Positions 8,150 through 18,297 of a stretch of 64,000 nucleotides of DNA are shown here, in pieces (the first letter of the stretch is position 1; every line of letters starts with the position of its first letter). Position numbers and translations under genes: made by a program. Location of the stretch: positions 32,001 to 96,000 of the forward strand of contig JAIQZQ010000129.1 of the NCBI GenBank assembly GCA_021777105.1, read 5' to 3'. The notes under the pieces are model-generated. The model had not been told where the DNA came from. It ran no database searches and worked only from the letters and a program-made list of their open reading frames with translations. This stretch comes from Candidatus Anammoxibacter sp. GTDB lineage: Bacteria > Planctomycetota > Brocadiia > Brocadiales > Anammoxibacteraceae.

Positions 8150-9616
8150 ATGAAGTTTAATGATGATTTTTTGCATAAATTAAAAGCTCTTATTGAAAAG
8201 ATACCGGCTGATGTTGTTAATAAAGGTGTGAAGTCTGATGATCCGTCAAAACTTTCCAGTTTCTTAGAAAGCTGTGAAAAATCATTTTTAAGCCTGATGA
8301 AAGATGACAGCGCGGCCTTAGAAGGCTCAGACAGTCCTAATGAATTTGCTATATTCAGGTATCTGCTTAAAAGCGGAGGCAATGAACTGGAAAAAAAGTA
8401 TCCGGAACTTAAACCTGTCCTGGGTTTTATTAACGCGCATTTAAAACTTGATGATTCGTTAATTACCGATGCTCATTTTCAGGCAATCCTTAAGAGAGTT
8501 AAGGAAACAGGCGGGTATGTCGGAGCCGACGGCACGTTATACGGATTTAAAAAATATGAAAGTTTAGACCCTGGCTGGGCATTGGCCGGCATTTATTACG
8601 TTTTACAGGAACTTGGTATTGTAAAAAAATATCCTTTTGTCAAAGCAGCCTGCAAATCAAATCGCAACATTGTCACAAAAAACAGTGTTACTATTGCCGT
8701 AGTCGGCGACTGGGGAACCGGTCCTTACAATAACGCGGACGGTGTTGAGGCTTACAAAAAGGTAATGGATCAAATCAGCAACAAAAAACCTGATTACGCC
8801 ATCCATCTTGGCGATGTTTACTATGCCGGAACAGACAAAACTGATGACATTGCTCCTAAGGAGGAGATTAACAATCTTATAGATCACTGGTCGCCGGCTA
8901 ATGCGACGAGTTTTACCCTTAATTCCAATCATGAGATGTATTCAGGCGCCCATGGTTATTTTGATGACGCCTTAAAAAATAGCGGGCTTTTTACCCATCA
9001 GGGCAAAGCGAGCTACTTTTCGCTTGAGCATAAAAACTGGGTTTTGTTAGGTCTTGACAGCGCATATTACGATAAAAGCTCTTTCTTTTTAAAGGGATGC
9101 CTTCAAGGCGCGGATCAGCTTGATTTTATAAATAAGACGGACATCAAAGGGAAAAAGATAATTGTTACAACTCATCATAATGCTGTTAATCCCGCCGGCA
9201 CAAAACCCGTGATTGCAAAGGAGAAAGGCTCCAAAGATGTTGCGTTGTGGGATGATATGAAAGCTGCGTTTAATGGAACCATGCCTGATTTCTGGTACTG
9301 GGGCCACATTCATAATGTCATTGCCTATTCTGATAAGGCATATGGCGCGAACGAATGCGTTTACCGTTGCGTTGGGCAGGGGGCTATTCCGTATGCGAAA
9401 GGATCTGATTTTTATTATAAGGACGGCTCGGTTACCGGGCATAAGAACCCTCAAATTGCATATTATGGCGGCCAAGAGCTGCCGATTCCGCATTTAAACA
9501 AAGTAGAGTTAGCTAAAAACGGTTTTGTTTTGCTTACCCTGGATTCCGGCAAACTTGTGGAAGAGTATTACGATCAGGACGGTTTTAAGGGATATAGGCA
9601 GGTTCATAAGTTTTAA
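8150..9616 (+). CDS. Calcineurin-like metallophosphoesterase
   Basis: 488 residues. The phosphoesterase core starts near residue 180 and shows the metal-ligand series GDWG (about 185), GDVYY (about 220), NHE (about 259), TTHHN and GHIHN (about 384), in the order of the purple-acid-phosphatase/calcineurin superfamily. The first 170 residues are helical, without known domain or signal peptide, so the protein is probably cytoplasmic or exported non-classically. The ATG at 8150 has GGAGGG six bases upstream, which excludes earlier in-frame starts. It is monocistronic with a convincing promoter and a hairpin array downstream. Substrate unknown. Confidence 0.9.
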   Translation: MKFNDDFLHKLKALIEKIPADVVNKGVKSDDPSKLSSFLESCEKSFLSLMKDDSAALEGSDSPNEFAIFRYLLKSGGNELEKKYPELKPVLGFINAHLKLDDSLITDAHFQAILKRVKETGGYVGADGTLYGFKKYESLDPGWALAGIYYVLQELGIVKKYPFVKAACKSNRNIVTKNSVTIAVVGDWGTGPYNNADGVEAYKKVMDQISNKKPDYAIHLGDVYYAGTDKTDDIAPKEEINNLIDHWSPANATSFTLNSNHEMYSGAHGYFDDALKNSGLFTHQGKASYFSLEHKNWVLLGLDSAYYDKSSFFLKGCLQGADQLDFINKTDIKGKKIIVTTHHNAVNPAGTKPVIAKEKGSKDVALWDDMKAAFNGTMPDFWYWGHIHNVIAYSDKAYGANECVYRCVGQGAIPYAKGSDFYYKDGSVTGHKNPQIAYYGGQELPIPHLNKVELAKNGFVLLTLDSGKLVEEYYDQDGFKGYRQVHKF

Positions 9617-9680
9617 GGCGCGGAGCGAGAGAGCAAAGCGCAAAGCGTATAAAGAAGGCGCGTCCCCTCGCCTTCACCTC

Positions 9681-9814
9681 GCTCCCAAACCCCAGTTTGG
9701 GAGCGAAATAATTCAAGAAGCCCCAGCTTCGAGTCAATTCGCATATTTGACTTCCTTTTACACGCGAAGCTGGGGCTTCTCGAATTGCCGGTTACCAAGC
9801 TGGGGTTTGGTAAC
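9681..9814. repeat. Array of three hairpins downstream of phosphoesterase gene
   Basis: Hairpin 1: GCTCCCAAAC/GTTTGGGAGC with loop CCCA (9681-9704). Hairpin 2: 16-bp arms AGAAGCCCCAGCTTCG/CGAAGCTGGGGCTTCT (9716-9731 with 9765-9780), with an inner AGTCAA/TTGACT pair. Hairpin 3: GTTACCAA/TTGGTAAC (9791-9814). Fragments of hairpins 1 and 3 recur at 42955-42993, so this is a dispersed element rather than a simple terminator. Confidence 0.7.
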
Positions 9815-10035
9815 CAGAGTTCCAGCAGTCTGCGTTTGAAGAAGGTCTTTTCAATTTTCCGCGGCGACCCATTAGCAAGCGATTTCAACGCGTGATTACT
9901 TAATTGCAACGTATAGGCTTTACTTGGCCGGCACGGCGCGGGGACGCGCCTACACTACATTATTTTGAAGTCGTGTTGAATTCAATAGTTGGGTCTTTAG
10001 TAACTTTTTTCTCATACGAAAGGAACATTTACAAA

Positions 10036-13000
10036 ATGAGACTAGTTGTCAAATTAACCGGAACATTTTTATTGGTTATGCTGTTTGCGGGAATATTTCC
10101 TATTTTACAGACTCAACATTTAGTTGCGCAGGAGACAATATCAACTGTGGCGGGCGGAGGCGTGGGAGATGACGGCAACGCTTTTATCTCAAATGTAAAC
10201 AGTCCTGAAAGGGTCGCAACGGATAGCTTCGGCAATATCTATTTTGCGGACACCTCCAACCATCGTGTGCGCAAGATTAATATTAACTCCCGTATTATAA
10301 CCACGGTTGCCGGCAACGGGGCAATGGCGTATAGCGGGGATGGCGGGCAGGCAACATTCGCGGCTCTTGATTCGCCGCGCGGCGTTGCGCTGGATGGTGC
10401 CGGCAATATTTATATTGCGGATACAAACAACAACCGTATTCGAAAAGTTGATAAAGCTACGGGATTAATCAGCACGGTTGCGGGAACCGGGGTCGGCGGA
10501 AACAATGGAGACGGAGGGGCTGCGGTCAATGCGAAAATAAACAGGCCTCGCGATGTTTTTGTAGACGGCCCAGGCAATATATTTATAGCAGACACAAATA
10601 ATCACTCTATACGCAAAGTTGATATATCCACCGGCATTATAACCACGGTGGCCGGAAATGGGACAAAGGGCGATAGCGGCGATAAAGGCCGGGCGATTTC
10701 GGCGAACCTGAACACGCCAAGAGGCGTTTTTGTGGATGGGGGCGGAAACATTTTTATTGCCGACTCCAAAAACAATCGCGCGCGCAAGGTTGACGCCGGG
10801 TCCGGCATTATAGATACTGTTGCCGGCAACGGCTCAAATGGGTTTAGCGGAGATTCAGGCGCCGCAACCTCGGCGGAGTTAAACGAGCCGAGCTCTATTG
10901 CTGTTGACGGAGCGGGTGATATATTTATAGCGGATACAAAGAACAGCCGCATTCGCATGGTTACGGTTTCGACCGGCATTATATCAACCGCCGTCGGCAC
11001 GGTCACGGCATCCTTTAAAGGCGACGGCGGACCGGCCGATAACGCGGCGCTGAAGAGCCCGTCAGGAGTTTTTGTGGACAGCGCCGGCAATATTATCATT
11101 GGAGACACCGGCAACAACCGCATCCGTAAGGTTCGCGCGAGCACAGGCATTATAAGAACCGTTGCAGGCTCCGGTTTTCCCGGTTTCTTTTCCGCCACAT
11201 GCTCTGCAACTAACGGCAACGGCGCAACTGCTTTAAACATGCCGCACAAACTGTTTGCCGATAAAGACGGCAATATATTTTTTGCTGATACTTTTAATCA
11301 CCGCATACGCAAGATAGACAAGGACACTGGGGACGTTTCCACTGTGGCCGGTATTGGCACAAAGGGATATAGCGGCGATTACGGGCCGGCTACAGCGGCA
11401 AATCTTAACGCGCCGGTTGATGTGTTTGTTGATGATATAGGAAACATATTTATCGCCGATACCGGTAATAATTGTATTCGCAAGATTGACGCAACTACAG
11501 GGGTAATAAACACTGTCGCAGGCAGTGGAATAGGTTATCCGCATTACGGAGACGGAAATCCGGCGGCTTACGCTAATATGCGGGCTCCTTATGGAGTGGT
11601 AGTTGATGGCGCCGACAATATATTTATTACTGAATTAGCCGACTATGGCGCCATACGCAAGATTGATAAAAGGACGGGAATAATAACCTCGGCAATTAGA
11701 AAACAGAAGGCGTCGTTTTTGGTTTTTGTCGACAATGCCGGCAATATATACTTTAGCAACAACAACATGATTTTAAAGTTTGACGCCGCAACCGGCGGGG
11801 AGACTATTGTCGCGGGCAACGGCTCTGCCGGATATAGCGGCGACGGCGGACTGGCTATAAACGCAAGGTTGAATTCGCCTTATGATCTCGCTTTTGATAA
11901 TGCCGGCAATATATTTATTTCCGATACAAACAACAATCGCATACGCAAAGTAGATGCTGCGACCGGGACAATAGACACTGTTGCCGGAAACGGCTCTGTT
12001 GGTTATAGCGGCGATGGAAGCGACGCAAACCTGGCGTCGTTGAATCACCCGCGCGGCGTGTGCGTTGACGATGACGGAAATATCTATATTGGCGATTCCG
12101 CAAACGGCGCTATCCGTAAAGTTGATAAAACCACCGGCAGAATAAGCACAATCGCAGGCAGTGGAGCAAGCGGGTATAGCGGCGACAAAGGGCCGGCGGC
12201 AAAGGCGTATCTTAATGGCCCTTCGCGCGGTTATTTGGACGGCAAAGGCGATATATATTTTTCCGACACAACCAGTAATCGCATACGAAAGATTAAAAAA
12301 TCAACGGGCGTTATAACAACGGTGGTGGGCAATGGCGAAACCGGCCCCAGCATTGACGGCGCCGTCGCTACGGAGTCTCCCATGAACAATACAACAATAT
12401 TTACGTTGGACTCGTCCGGTAATATATATTTTCCGGGTAGTGGCGCAATCAAAAAGGTAGACGCCGGCACAGGCAAAATAAGCAGAGTGACTCACAAATC
12501 AACGAGAACGACCGTTCGTGTTAATCCTATAAGCTTTATGGCCGTTGATAGCGCCGGCGACCTTTATATCGCGGGGAAGAACGCGGTTAACAAGATTGAA
12601 ATCGCCTCCGGCACTATGACTACCGTTCTCGGAAACAAATACAATACATTTAACCCGCGCGATCTATACATAGACAAATCGGACAACATATATTACATTA
12701 TCAAAAACGATGTAATTAAATATGAGAAGGCTACAGGGAAAAGCATTAACATGGGCGGCACGAATAGCGAAGGTTCATACCCCGGTGAAGGCGGTCTTGC
12801 TTACACAGCTTCATTTAACCTGCCCGAAGGTTTGGCTGTTGACTCTGCCGGCAACGTGATTGTTGCAGACACAAAAAATAATCGAGTTATGAAGGTGGAT
12901 AAAACGACCCGAATAGTCAGCACAATTGCCGGCAACGGCGTATATGAATATGGCGGAGACGGGCGGCTCGCCGTATCAACATCCATAAGCATGCCCACTG

Positions 13001-14490
13001 ATGTTATGGTGGATGGTGAAGACAATGTGTTTATCATTGAAAAGGACAATAACATTATCCGCAAGGTTGACGCTAAAACAGGCATAATCAGCACAATTGC
13101 CGGCAACGGAGAAGGCGGCGGGCAATTTGACTGGTCAAATGCAGTTGCTTCGTCCCTGAATCAACCTGAAGATGTTGTGACGGACAGTTACGGCAACATG
13201 TATATTGCCGACACGGGCAATAATCGCATCCGTAAAGTTGACGCGGTAACAGGCTGTATCAGCGTTGTGGCCGGAACAGGGGCAAAGGGTAGCGGAGGAG
13301 ACGGCGGCGACGCGGCATCCGCAAAACTTAACAGCCCGCGAGGTGTGGCAATTGACAACGCAGGCAACATATTTATTGCCGATACGCTAAACAAACGCGT
13401 GCGAAAGGTTGACATTGCAACAGGCATAATAAACACGGTTGCCGGCGACGGAACCGGTGGTTACAGCGGCGATGGAGGGCCGGCGGCAATGGCGCAACTT
13501 GATAATCCGGCAGGTGTGTTTATTGACGGTTCAAACAATATATTCATTGCCGATACCGGCAACAACTGCGTGCGCAAAGTGGACATTGCAACGGGAAATA
13601 TTTCAACCATAGCCGGAGACGGCTCCACGGCGTTTGCGGGCGATGGAGGGCTTGCTGTTAACGCGTCGCTACATCAACCAACCGGCGTTTTTGTTGACGT
13701 TGCGGGTAATGTATTTATCGCGGACAGAAATCACTCGCGGGTTCGCAAGGTTGACGTAGTTTCCGGTGTTATAAACACTGTGGCGGGCAACGGCGCAAAA
13801 GGCTTTAACGGCGACGGTCAACTTGCGATTGCCTCTTCATTTAATAATCCAACTAAAATATGGGTTAATGACGAGGGAGATATATTTATAGCGGATGAGA
13901 ACAATAATCTTATTCGCAAAGTAGACGCCGCAACCGGATTAGTAAGCTCTGTTGCAGGCAATAAAACCGCCGGATTCAGCGGGGACAACGGCGACGCTGT
14001 TTTAGCTTCCTTAAACAGCCCGATGAGCGTTGCGCTTGACAGCGGCGGCAACCTCTATATTGCGGACAAGGATAATTATCGCATTCGCAAAGTAGGCGGC
14101 TATCCGCTTAAGCCGAGGCCGAAACCGCCTGTTGTTGATCCACAAATTGTCGCTTTTTCCGTTATTGAGGGTAATTCAGGAACATCGGAGGGATTTGTCA
14201 CTGTTAATATTGACGTAGTCTCGTCCGGCCCGGTTGCAATAGATTATGCCACTTCCAACGGTTCCGCGCTTGAAGGCGTCGATTATTTTGCCGCCTCCGG
14301 CACGCTTACAATCAATCCCGGCGATAAAAGCGGCACATTTACCGTTTCAATAATAGGAGATACCTGGGACGAGCTTGACGAAACCATTAATCTCACCTTG
14401 TCAAATCCAGTAAACGGCATAATGGGCGCTCCTAAAACCGCAACTCTGGTTATTATTAACGACGATTCCGTCCCAATAATAACGTTTTAA
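10036..14490 (+). CDS. Secreted giant NHL-repeat protein with C-terminal Calx-beta domain
   Basis: 1,484 residues. ATG at 10036 (AGGA upstream) begins a clear Sec signal peptide: MRLVVKL, a hydrophobic core and cleavage near LVAQ-ET. Then come 24 tandem repeats of about 56 residues with the pattern TVAGNGxxGYSGDGG...LNxPxGVxVDxxGNIFIADTxNNRIRKVDxxTGII; repeats 10 and 14-16 are degenerate. Twenty-four repeats would make four six-bladed propellers. Residues about 1370-1480 form a Calx-beta domain (FSVIEGNSG...ATSNGSALEGVDYFAASGTL...ETINLTLSNP...INDD), a calcium-binding module common in surface adhesins. Likely an extracellular or cell-surface protein. It stands alone, with a convergent hairpin terminator downstream. 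The exact ligand is unknown. Confidence 0.92.
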   Translation: MRLVVKLTGTFLLVMLFAGIFPILQTQHLVAQETISTVAGGGVGDDGNAFISNVNSPERVATDSFGNIYFADTSNHRVRKININSRIITTVAGNGAMAYSGDGGQATFAALDSPRGVALDGAGNIYIADTNNNRIRKVDKATGLISTVAGTGVGGNNGDGGAAVNAKINRPRDVFVDGPGNIFIADTNNHSIRKVDISTGIITTVAGNGTKGDSGDKGRAISANLNTPRGVFVDGGGNIFIADSKNNRARKVDAGSGIIDTVAGNGSNGFSGDSGAATSAELNEPSSIAVDGAGDIFIADTKNSRIRMVTVSTGIISTAVGTVTASFKGDGGPADNAALKSPSGVFVDSAGNIIIGDTGNNRIRKVRASTGIIRTVAGSGFPGFFSATCSATNGNGATALNMPHKLFADKDGNIFFADTFNHRIRKIDKDTGDVSTVAGIGTKGYSGDYGPATAANLNAPVDVFVDDIGNIFIADTGNNCIRKIDATTGVINTVAGSGIGYPHYGDGNPAAYANMRAPYGVVVDGADNIFITELADYGAIRKIDKRTGIITSAIRKQKASFLVFVDNAGNIYFSNNNMILKFDAATGGETIVAGNGSAGYSGDGGLAINARLNSPYDLAFDNAGNIFISDTNNNRIRKVDAATGTIDTVAGNGSVGYSGDGSDANLASLNHPRGVCVDDDGNIYIGDSANGAIRKVDKTTGRISTIAGSGASGYSGDKGPAAKAYLNGPSRGYLDGKGDIYFSDTTSNRIRKIKKSTGVITTVVGNGETGPSIDGAVATESPMNNTTIFTLDSSGNIYFPGSGAIKKVDAGTGKISRVTHKSTRTTVRVNPISFMAVDSAGDLYIAGKNAVNKIEIASGTMTTVLGNKYNTFNPRDLYIDKSDNIYYIIKNDVIKYEKATGKSINMGGTNSEGSYPGEGGLAYTASFNLPEGLAVDSAGNVIVADTKNNRVMKVDKTTRIVSTIAGNGVYEYGGDGRLAVSTSISMPTDVMVDGEDNVFIIEKDNNIIRKVDAKTGIISTIAGNGEGGGQFDWSNAVASSLNQPEDVVTDSYGNMYIADTGNNRIRKVDAVTGCISVVAGTGAKGSGGDGGDAASAKLNSPRGVAIDNAGNIFIADTLNKRVRKVDIATGIINTVAGDGTGGYSGDGGPAAMAQLDNPAGVFIDGSNNIFIADTGNNCVRKVDIATGNISTIAGDGSTAFAGDGGLAVNASLHQPTGVFVDVAGNVFIADRNHSRVRKVDVVSGVINTVAGNGAKGFNGDGQLAIASSFNNPTKIWVNDEGDIFIADENNNLIRKVDAATGLVSSVAGNKTAGFSGDNGDAVLASLNSPMSVALDSGGNLYIADKDNYRIRKVGGYPLKPRPKPPVVDPQIVAFSVIEGNSGTSEGFVTVNIDVVSSGPVAIDYATSNGSALEGVDYFAASGTLTINPGDKSGTFTVSIIGDTWDELDETINLTLSNPVNGIMGAPKTATLVIINDDSVPIITF

Positions 14491-14519
14491 TTTTAATTAC
14501 TCAAAATGTTTGTCTCTGT

Positions 14520-14561
14520 ATCGTTGTTGGGTCAATGCCTCGGACTTGAACCAACAACGAT
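14520..14561. terminator. Bidirectional hairpin between convergent genes
   Basis: Perfect 11-bp stem ATCGTTGTTGG/CCAACAACGAT with a 20-base loop, in the 98-bp gap between the converging NHL and Rsm22-like genes. There is no long T-run, but position and symmetry suggest shared termination. Confidence 0.6.
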
Positions 14562-14588
14562 ATTATTCCATCATTCCAGAGGCGGCGC

Positions 14589-15545
14589 CTATTCACTGTA
14601 TAAAGAGCCTCTAATACTTTTCTTCACGGTTTTGAATTTGTCTTTATTCTCTTTTTTTGTGAGAATTATATGACCGCTTTTTTCTGAACAAACATCAAAC
14701 GATACGCTATGTTTCGTAATATTTGGTCTTGATATTATTCGTTTGCCTTCCGAATGAGTTGGAGATTTAGACATTAGCAAATACGAGTATTTTTCATCTT
14801 CATAACCTAACACGCCTTTTTTTAAATGCTTCTGAATACGGGATCTATCTAACCTCGCTATAAAATGGCACCAATCAGACTCTGAATTTCTCAAAGGACA
14901 AAACCCGTTTGATGCCGTGCACGGCGCAATTACGCTAAATCCGTTTTCTATTAATTTGTCCCTTGCTTGAATAACATTATTAAATCCTAATGGTGTGCCC
15001 GGCTCTATTATTAAAACCGTATTCGAGTTTTCAACTAAATCCGATATGCCAACCAATGAATTGTCATATTCACAAAGAGTATATGAAAACACAGAAAGAT
15101 CATTTTTCGGGATATCTTTAGATTCCATCCCTAAATAGCTGCAACTAATAGTATCTACATGAAGCTGAGGAATAGACGAAGAGAGATACTTCTCGACAAG
15201 CGCATTCAAAATATCAATAAACGCGCCACTCCACTCTACATTAGTATATTTATTCAGTGTTTTAAATTTACTAAGAGCAAAAAGAAACGTCCCCGGCCCG
15301 CCGCCAAAATCAACAACAGACTCGACATCATTAAAAACATCCTGATTCTCTCTAATGATTTTGTCCATTACCCCCATAATAGACATGCCCCTGGTAAGCA
15401 TATAAAACGCCGCCATGGCAGTGTCATTTACATATGTGTCTCTCTGCGCGGGAGATTGGTACGCATGAAACAGCTCTTCAAACTCTCTCTTTTTAGGATA
15501 GTTAACTAAATACTGAGAGTAAATAAAATCATCCATATCATTCAT
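14589..15545 (-). CDS. Rsm22-like SAM-dependent methyltransferase
   Basis: 318 residues. The SAM-binding motif I is VVDFGGGPGTF (about 96-106). The C-terminal half carries the Rsm22 family signature: LIIEPGTPLGF, RDKLIENGFSVIAPC, FCPLRNSESDWCHF, R(x)DRSRIQKHLKKG and YEDEKYSYL. Rsm22/METTL17 proteins associate with the small ribosomal subunit and carry conserved cysteines reported to hold an iron-sulfur cluster in the mitochondrial member; several matching Cys residues (APC, FCPL, DWCHF) are visible. Enzymatic activity on rRNA is not established for all members. The N-terminus (YSQYLVNYP...YQSPAQRDTYVNDTAMAAFYMLTRGMS) also fits. Length is slightly short for the family. Monocistronic. Confidence 0.88.
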   Translation of the reverse strand: MNDMDDFIYSQYLVNYPKKREFEELFHAYQSPAQRDTYVNDTAMAAFYMLTRGMSIMGVMDKIIRENQDVFNDVESVVDFGGGPGTFLFALSKFKTLNKYTNVEWSGAFIDILNALVEKYLSSSIPQLHVDTISCSYLGMESKDIPKNDLSVFSYTLCEYDNSLVGISDLVENSNTVLIIEPGTPLGFNNVIQARDKLIENGFSVIAPCTASNGFCPLRNSESDWCHFIARLDRSRIQKHLKKGVLGYEDEKYSYLLMSKSPTHSEGKRIISRPNITKHSVSFDVCSEKSGHIILTKKENKDKFKTVKKSIRGSLYSE

Positions 15546-15749
15546 ATTGTGTTGCCCTAAAACGATTTTGTAAAATCTATTGCTGAAGCGCTCTTGTAGA
15601 CTGCCTCCACACGTTTAAGTCCTGCTATTAGACCGCGTAAAACATAATGTTACCACTGAAAACCAATGGTTCTATGAAACATTTGGAGCAATCTACAAGA
15701 TTGCCCCAGCCTGCGGAAATTGTAAATAACTTAAAGACCTCGATTTCTT

Positions 15750-15840
15750 TAACCCCAAAGGGGTGATTTAATATAGCCCAGGGCAACGCCCTGGGAAATA
15801 AGGTTAAATATTTTTAGCCCTGTAAGGGCGATTTAAATTT
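15750..15840. repeat. Short palindromic intergenic repeats (CCCAGGGC type)
   Basis: Successive small palindromes: AACCCCAAAGGGGTGATTTA, then AGCCCAGGGCAACGCCCTGG, then TAGCCCTGTAAGGGCGATTT. Related units occur at 25964-26022. They fill the 400-bp gap upstream of the Rsm22-like gene; no gene is seen there. The stretch 15597-15620 (GTAGACTGCCTCCACACGTT) is also repeated, imperfectly, at 29287. Confidence 0.7.
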
Positions 15841-15944
15841 TCAGTACAAGAGGCAAAGTTAACAATTTTGAATTAAGTGGCCTGATGAGTATGTTCGCTA
15901 ATTCATTTAGGTGGGGTCCTTACTTTTTATGCCTTCCGCGTTCC

Positions 15945-17177
15945 TTAGTCACTCGGTTTCCTGTAGAGAATAGTTTTCAAATAATCTTCAGTTGCTTCAA
16001 AGATTGGGTCAACCAGGTTGCTTTTCTTCATCAGTGGGATAACTTTGGTTCTTATTCCCATTCCCCGATAGTCTACATAACCGTAATCGCGTAAAACTTC
16101 CATGATAATGGGATTTCGTGGGGCGCGTTGACCGGCTATCATTTTTTCTACAGTCATTGAATTTGGAAGGGCGCCTGGGCTGACAACCTCAAATCTGTTT
16201 GAATAACTTCCTACTTCTATTTCTACGAAACGCGTCCAATCTCTATGGGCCAGCGCATTAATAAATATTTCACGGACAGCTTCAACAGGATAAAACCATT
16301 CTGACTCGCGTCTGAAATTTTGATCAATACCGGCTGATTCCTTTGAAATAAAAGGCTTTATTTTTTCAATAAATCGCTCAATGATACCACTGTCAATAAG
16401 TTGTTTGCCTGAGTTTGCTCCTTCCCATCTACCTACAAGAGGGCCATCTATAATGTCATCCAGCAGCGCTTGATATACTTTGTCCTCATTTTTAAATGCA
16501 AAGACTCTTAAGCCCGCTTGCTTTAGGTAACGACGCGGAGTTTTCCCGAAAAGTATCAAACCGGCAATAGTGCAGTATATTTTATCATTTGCTTCCGTAA
16601 GAAATCCAAGTCCCAATAACCTGCTTATCCATTCTTCAGGGTTTTGGGGGATATCGGGATCCTTGATGAAATCTTTAAGGTAGTTCTCCAGACGAGGCAG
16701 GTCAAGGCAGTGGATATCTGTTTTGGGAACAGGAATCTGCTCGGTATGCAACATTCCACCCAACTCAAATAATCGCATTTGCTGTTCTCTTGTGGCAATC
16801 TGAGAAGTTGAACCAATACGGATATAGATCTCTTCCTTTTTATTGTGCCTTCTGACATAAGGCTTTGAAACACCTTGTGGAAAAGTGATCACTCCGACGA
16901 TGGTATTAGTCTCTATTTTGATTTCTTCATAATAAGGCAGGATCAACGGATGGATTTTATCTCTGACAACATTCATAACCCACTCTTCGGTATTTTTCCT
17001 TTGAAGACCAGAGATATCCCCATCATCTTCAACTCCAAGAAATACACGGTCACCCTGAAAATTTGCCATAGCCACAATCTCTTTTGCTAATTTCTCAGGC
17101 CGAATATCATCCCGTTTAAACTCAATACCTGAGTTTTCACCATTAGCAATAATTTCTAACAACTCTGATTTAAGCAT
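15945..17177 (-). CDS. ATP-binding transcriptional regulator (AlbA_2/Schlafen AAA_4 type)
   Basis: 410 residues. The N-terminal AlbA_2 domain (residues 1-130) shows SGIEFKRDDIRPEKLAKEIVAMAN, FLGVEDDGDISGL and a YIRIGSTSQIATREQ segment. The C-terminal HATPase_c_4-like region (about 285-400) has AVREIFINALAHRDWT, SNRFEVVSPGALPNSM and RNPIIMEVLRDYGYVDYRGMGI. Proteins of this architecture are widespread in accessory regions, often annotated as putative transcriptional regulators or helicase-related, with little biochemical proof. ATG at 17177 has GAGGA six bases upstream. No partner gene is adjacent. Confidence 0.88.
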   Translation of the reverse strand: MLKSELLEIIANGENSGIEFKRDDIRPEKLAKEIVAMANFQGDRVFLGVEDDGDISGLQRKNTEEWVMNVVRDKIHPLILPYYEEIKIETNTIVGVITFPQGVSKPYVRRHNKKEEIYIRIGSTSQIATREQQMRLFELGGMLHTEQIPVPKTDIHCLDLPRLENYLKDFIKDPDIPQNPEEWISRLLGLGFLTEANDKIYCTIAGLILFGKTPRRYLKQAGLRVFAFKNEDKVYQALLDDIIDGPLVGRWEGANSGKQLIDSGIIERFIEKIKPFISKESAGIDQNFRRESEWFYPVEAVREIFINALAHRDWTRFVEIEVGSYSNRFEVVSPGALPNSMTVEKMIAGQRAPRNPIIMEVLRDYGYVDYRGMGIRTKVIPLMKKSNLVDPIFEATEDYLKTILYRKPSD

Positions 17178-17453
17178 ATTTAATCCTCAAAATCCGTGCT
17201 TTTCTTTGCATTACACTGCATTTCTATTTTTATTCTGATTATAGCAGAAATTTAGGCTGATTTTTTGAGCGAATTTATTTAAAACGATTGATGTGAACCG
17301 GAAGCGCGGGTTTTGTTGCATCAAGGTTTCTGCGATTGTGGATTGAGCAATGCCGCTAGTTAAGATAAGCGTGAACAAATCTAGCTATTCTTTCCGAGCC
17401 CTAAGTAGACAAACTTCACTAGATTTAATCAGGGCTTATAAATATAACATCTG

Positions 17454-17846
17454 CTATATCATATGCAAGCGATTTTTTATATTTACATGATTAAAAGCGA
17501 CTGTGCTTACTTTCATCTTTTTTTTTAGTTGCTTAATCATGCTCTCTTTCTTATTTACAAGCACATCATCATTTATTTTTAAAACAACACTTTTTATGAG
17601 ATCGGTTGTCGTATTAATATTCGTGATTTCTTTAAGCTGAATCAATTCTTCTGTTACATGGCGGCCTTTAAGAGATATTCTTTTTTGCGCTTTGCCTTTA
17701 GCTAAGTCGCTACTTAAGTACTTGGAAATACCTCGTGATGAAATCTCATTATTTGATAGTAAATGAATATAAAATTTCATTAAACTGGATACGAATTCAG
17801 TTCCTCCGCCCAGTTCATCACTAACTAAATTGAGAATATCAATCAT
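17454..17846 (-). CDS. Hypothetical protein, possibly a remnant
   Basis: 130 residues, Lys/Ser/Ile-rich and helical (MIDILNLVSDELGGGTEFV..., ..KKESMIKQLKKKMKVSTVAF..). No domain recognised. ATG at 17846 lacks a ribosome site. It lies downstream of the big synthase gene in the same direction, but a remnant and a hairpin intervene, so co-transcription is unlikely. It may be real or the tail of a decayed gene. Confidence 0.4.
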   Translation of the reverse strand: MIDILNLVSDELGGGTEFVSSLMKFYIHLLSNNEISSRGISKYLSSDLAKGKAQKRISLKGRHVTEELIQLKEITNINTTTDLIKSVVLKINDDVLVNKKESMIKQLKKKMKVSTVAFNHVNIKNRLHMI

Positions 17847-17932
17847 ATGCGCCGGCAGCTGCGTTAGGCTGAATTATTTTTTACTGCAAACACTTATATA
17901 CTCAACTGTAAATCGTAAACTACTGACAGGAA

Positions 17933-18150
17933 CTATGTTTTAAGCCATTCCATGAAAATATTAAAATATACTGCTTTGTCTACCGGTTGTCTGCTAAAAT
18001 CTTGACCAGCATCCATTGCCATGCGGGGATCGCTTTTATTTTTATTCCTTCGGTTCTTAACGTAAAAAGTATCTATACGTTTTGCAGTTAAAAAATAATT
18101 GATAATTGGGGTTTTGCAATTATATTTTAACTGATAAATGCTATTTTGCG
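17933..18150 (-). pseudogene. Decayed gene 3' end
   Basis: A minus-strand frame is open for about 70 codons and ends at the TAG at 17933. Segments YFLTAKRIDTFYVKNRRNKNK and MAMDAGQDFSRQPVDKA, then FNIFMEWLKT, read like genuine protein, but the only ATG leaves 29 residues and an in-frame stop precedes the rest. Family not recognised; probably the C-terminus of a lost gene. Confidence 0.35.
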
Positions 18151-18226
18151 GTTAAATTTTAATTGAAAACAGAGTGCAGGTTTGGTGTATGTTGTTTTTT
18201 TACAGGAAGCTTTGTTTATTGATTGA

Positions 18227-18248
18227 ACACAGGCAAGGATGCCTGTGT
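18227..18248 (-). terminator. Hairpin after synthase gene (CACAGGC repeat)
   Basis: ACACAGGC/GCCTGTGT stem just downstream of the synthase stop on its strand. It is a half copy of the larger repeat at 29904-29964. It may act as a terminator or transcript-stabilising stem. Confidence 0.5.
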
Positions 18249-18297
18249 TACTATTTGAAAGACTTTGAAAGCCGGCGCAAATGTTTTGCGTCAATTT

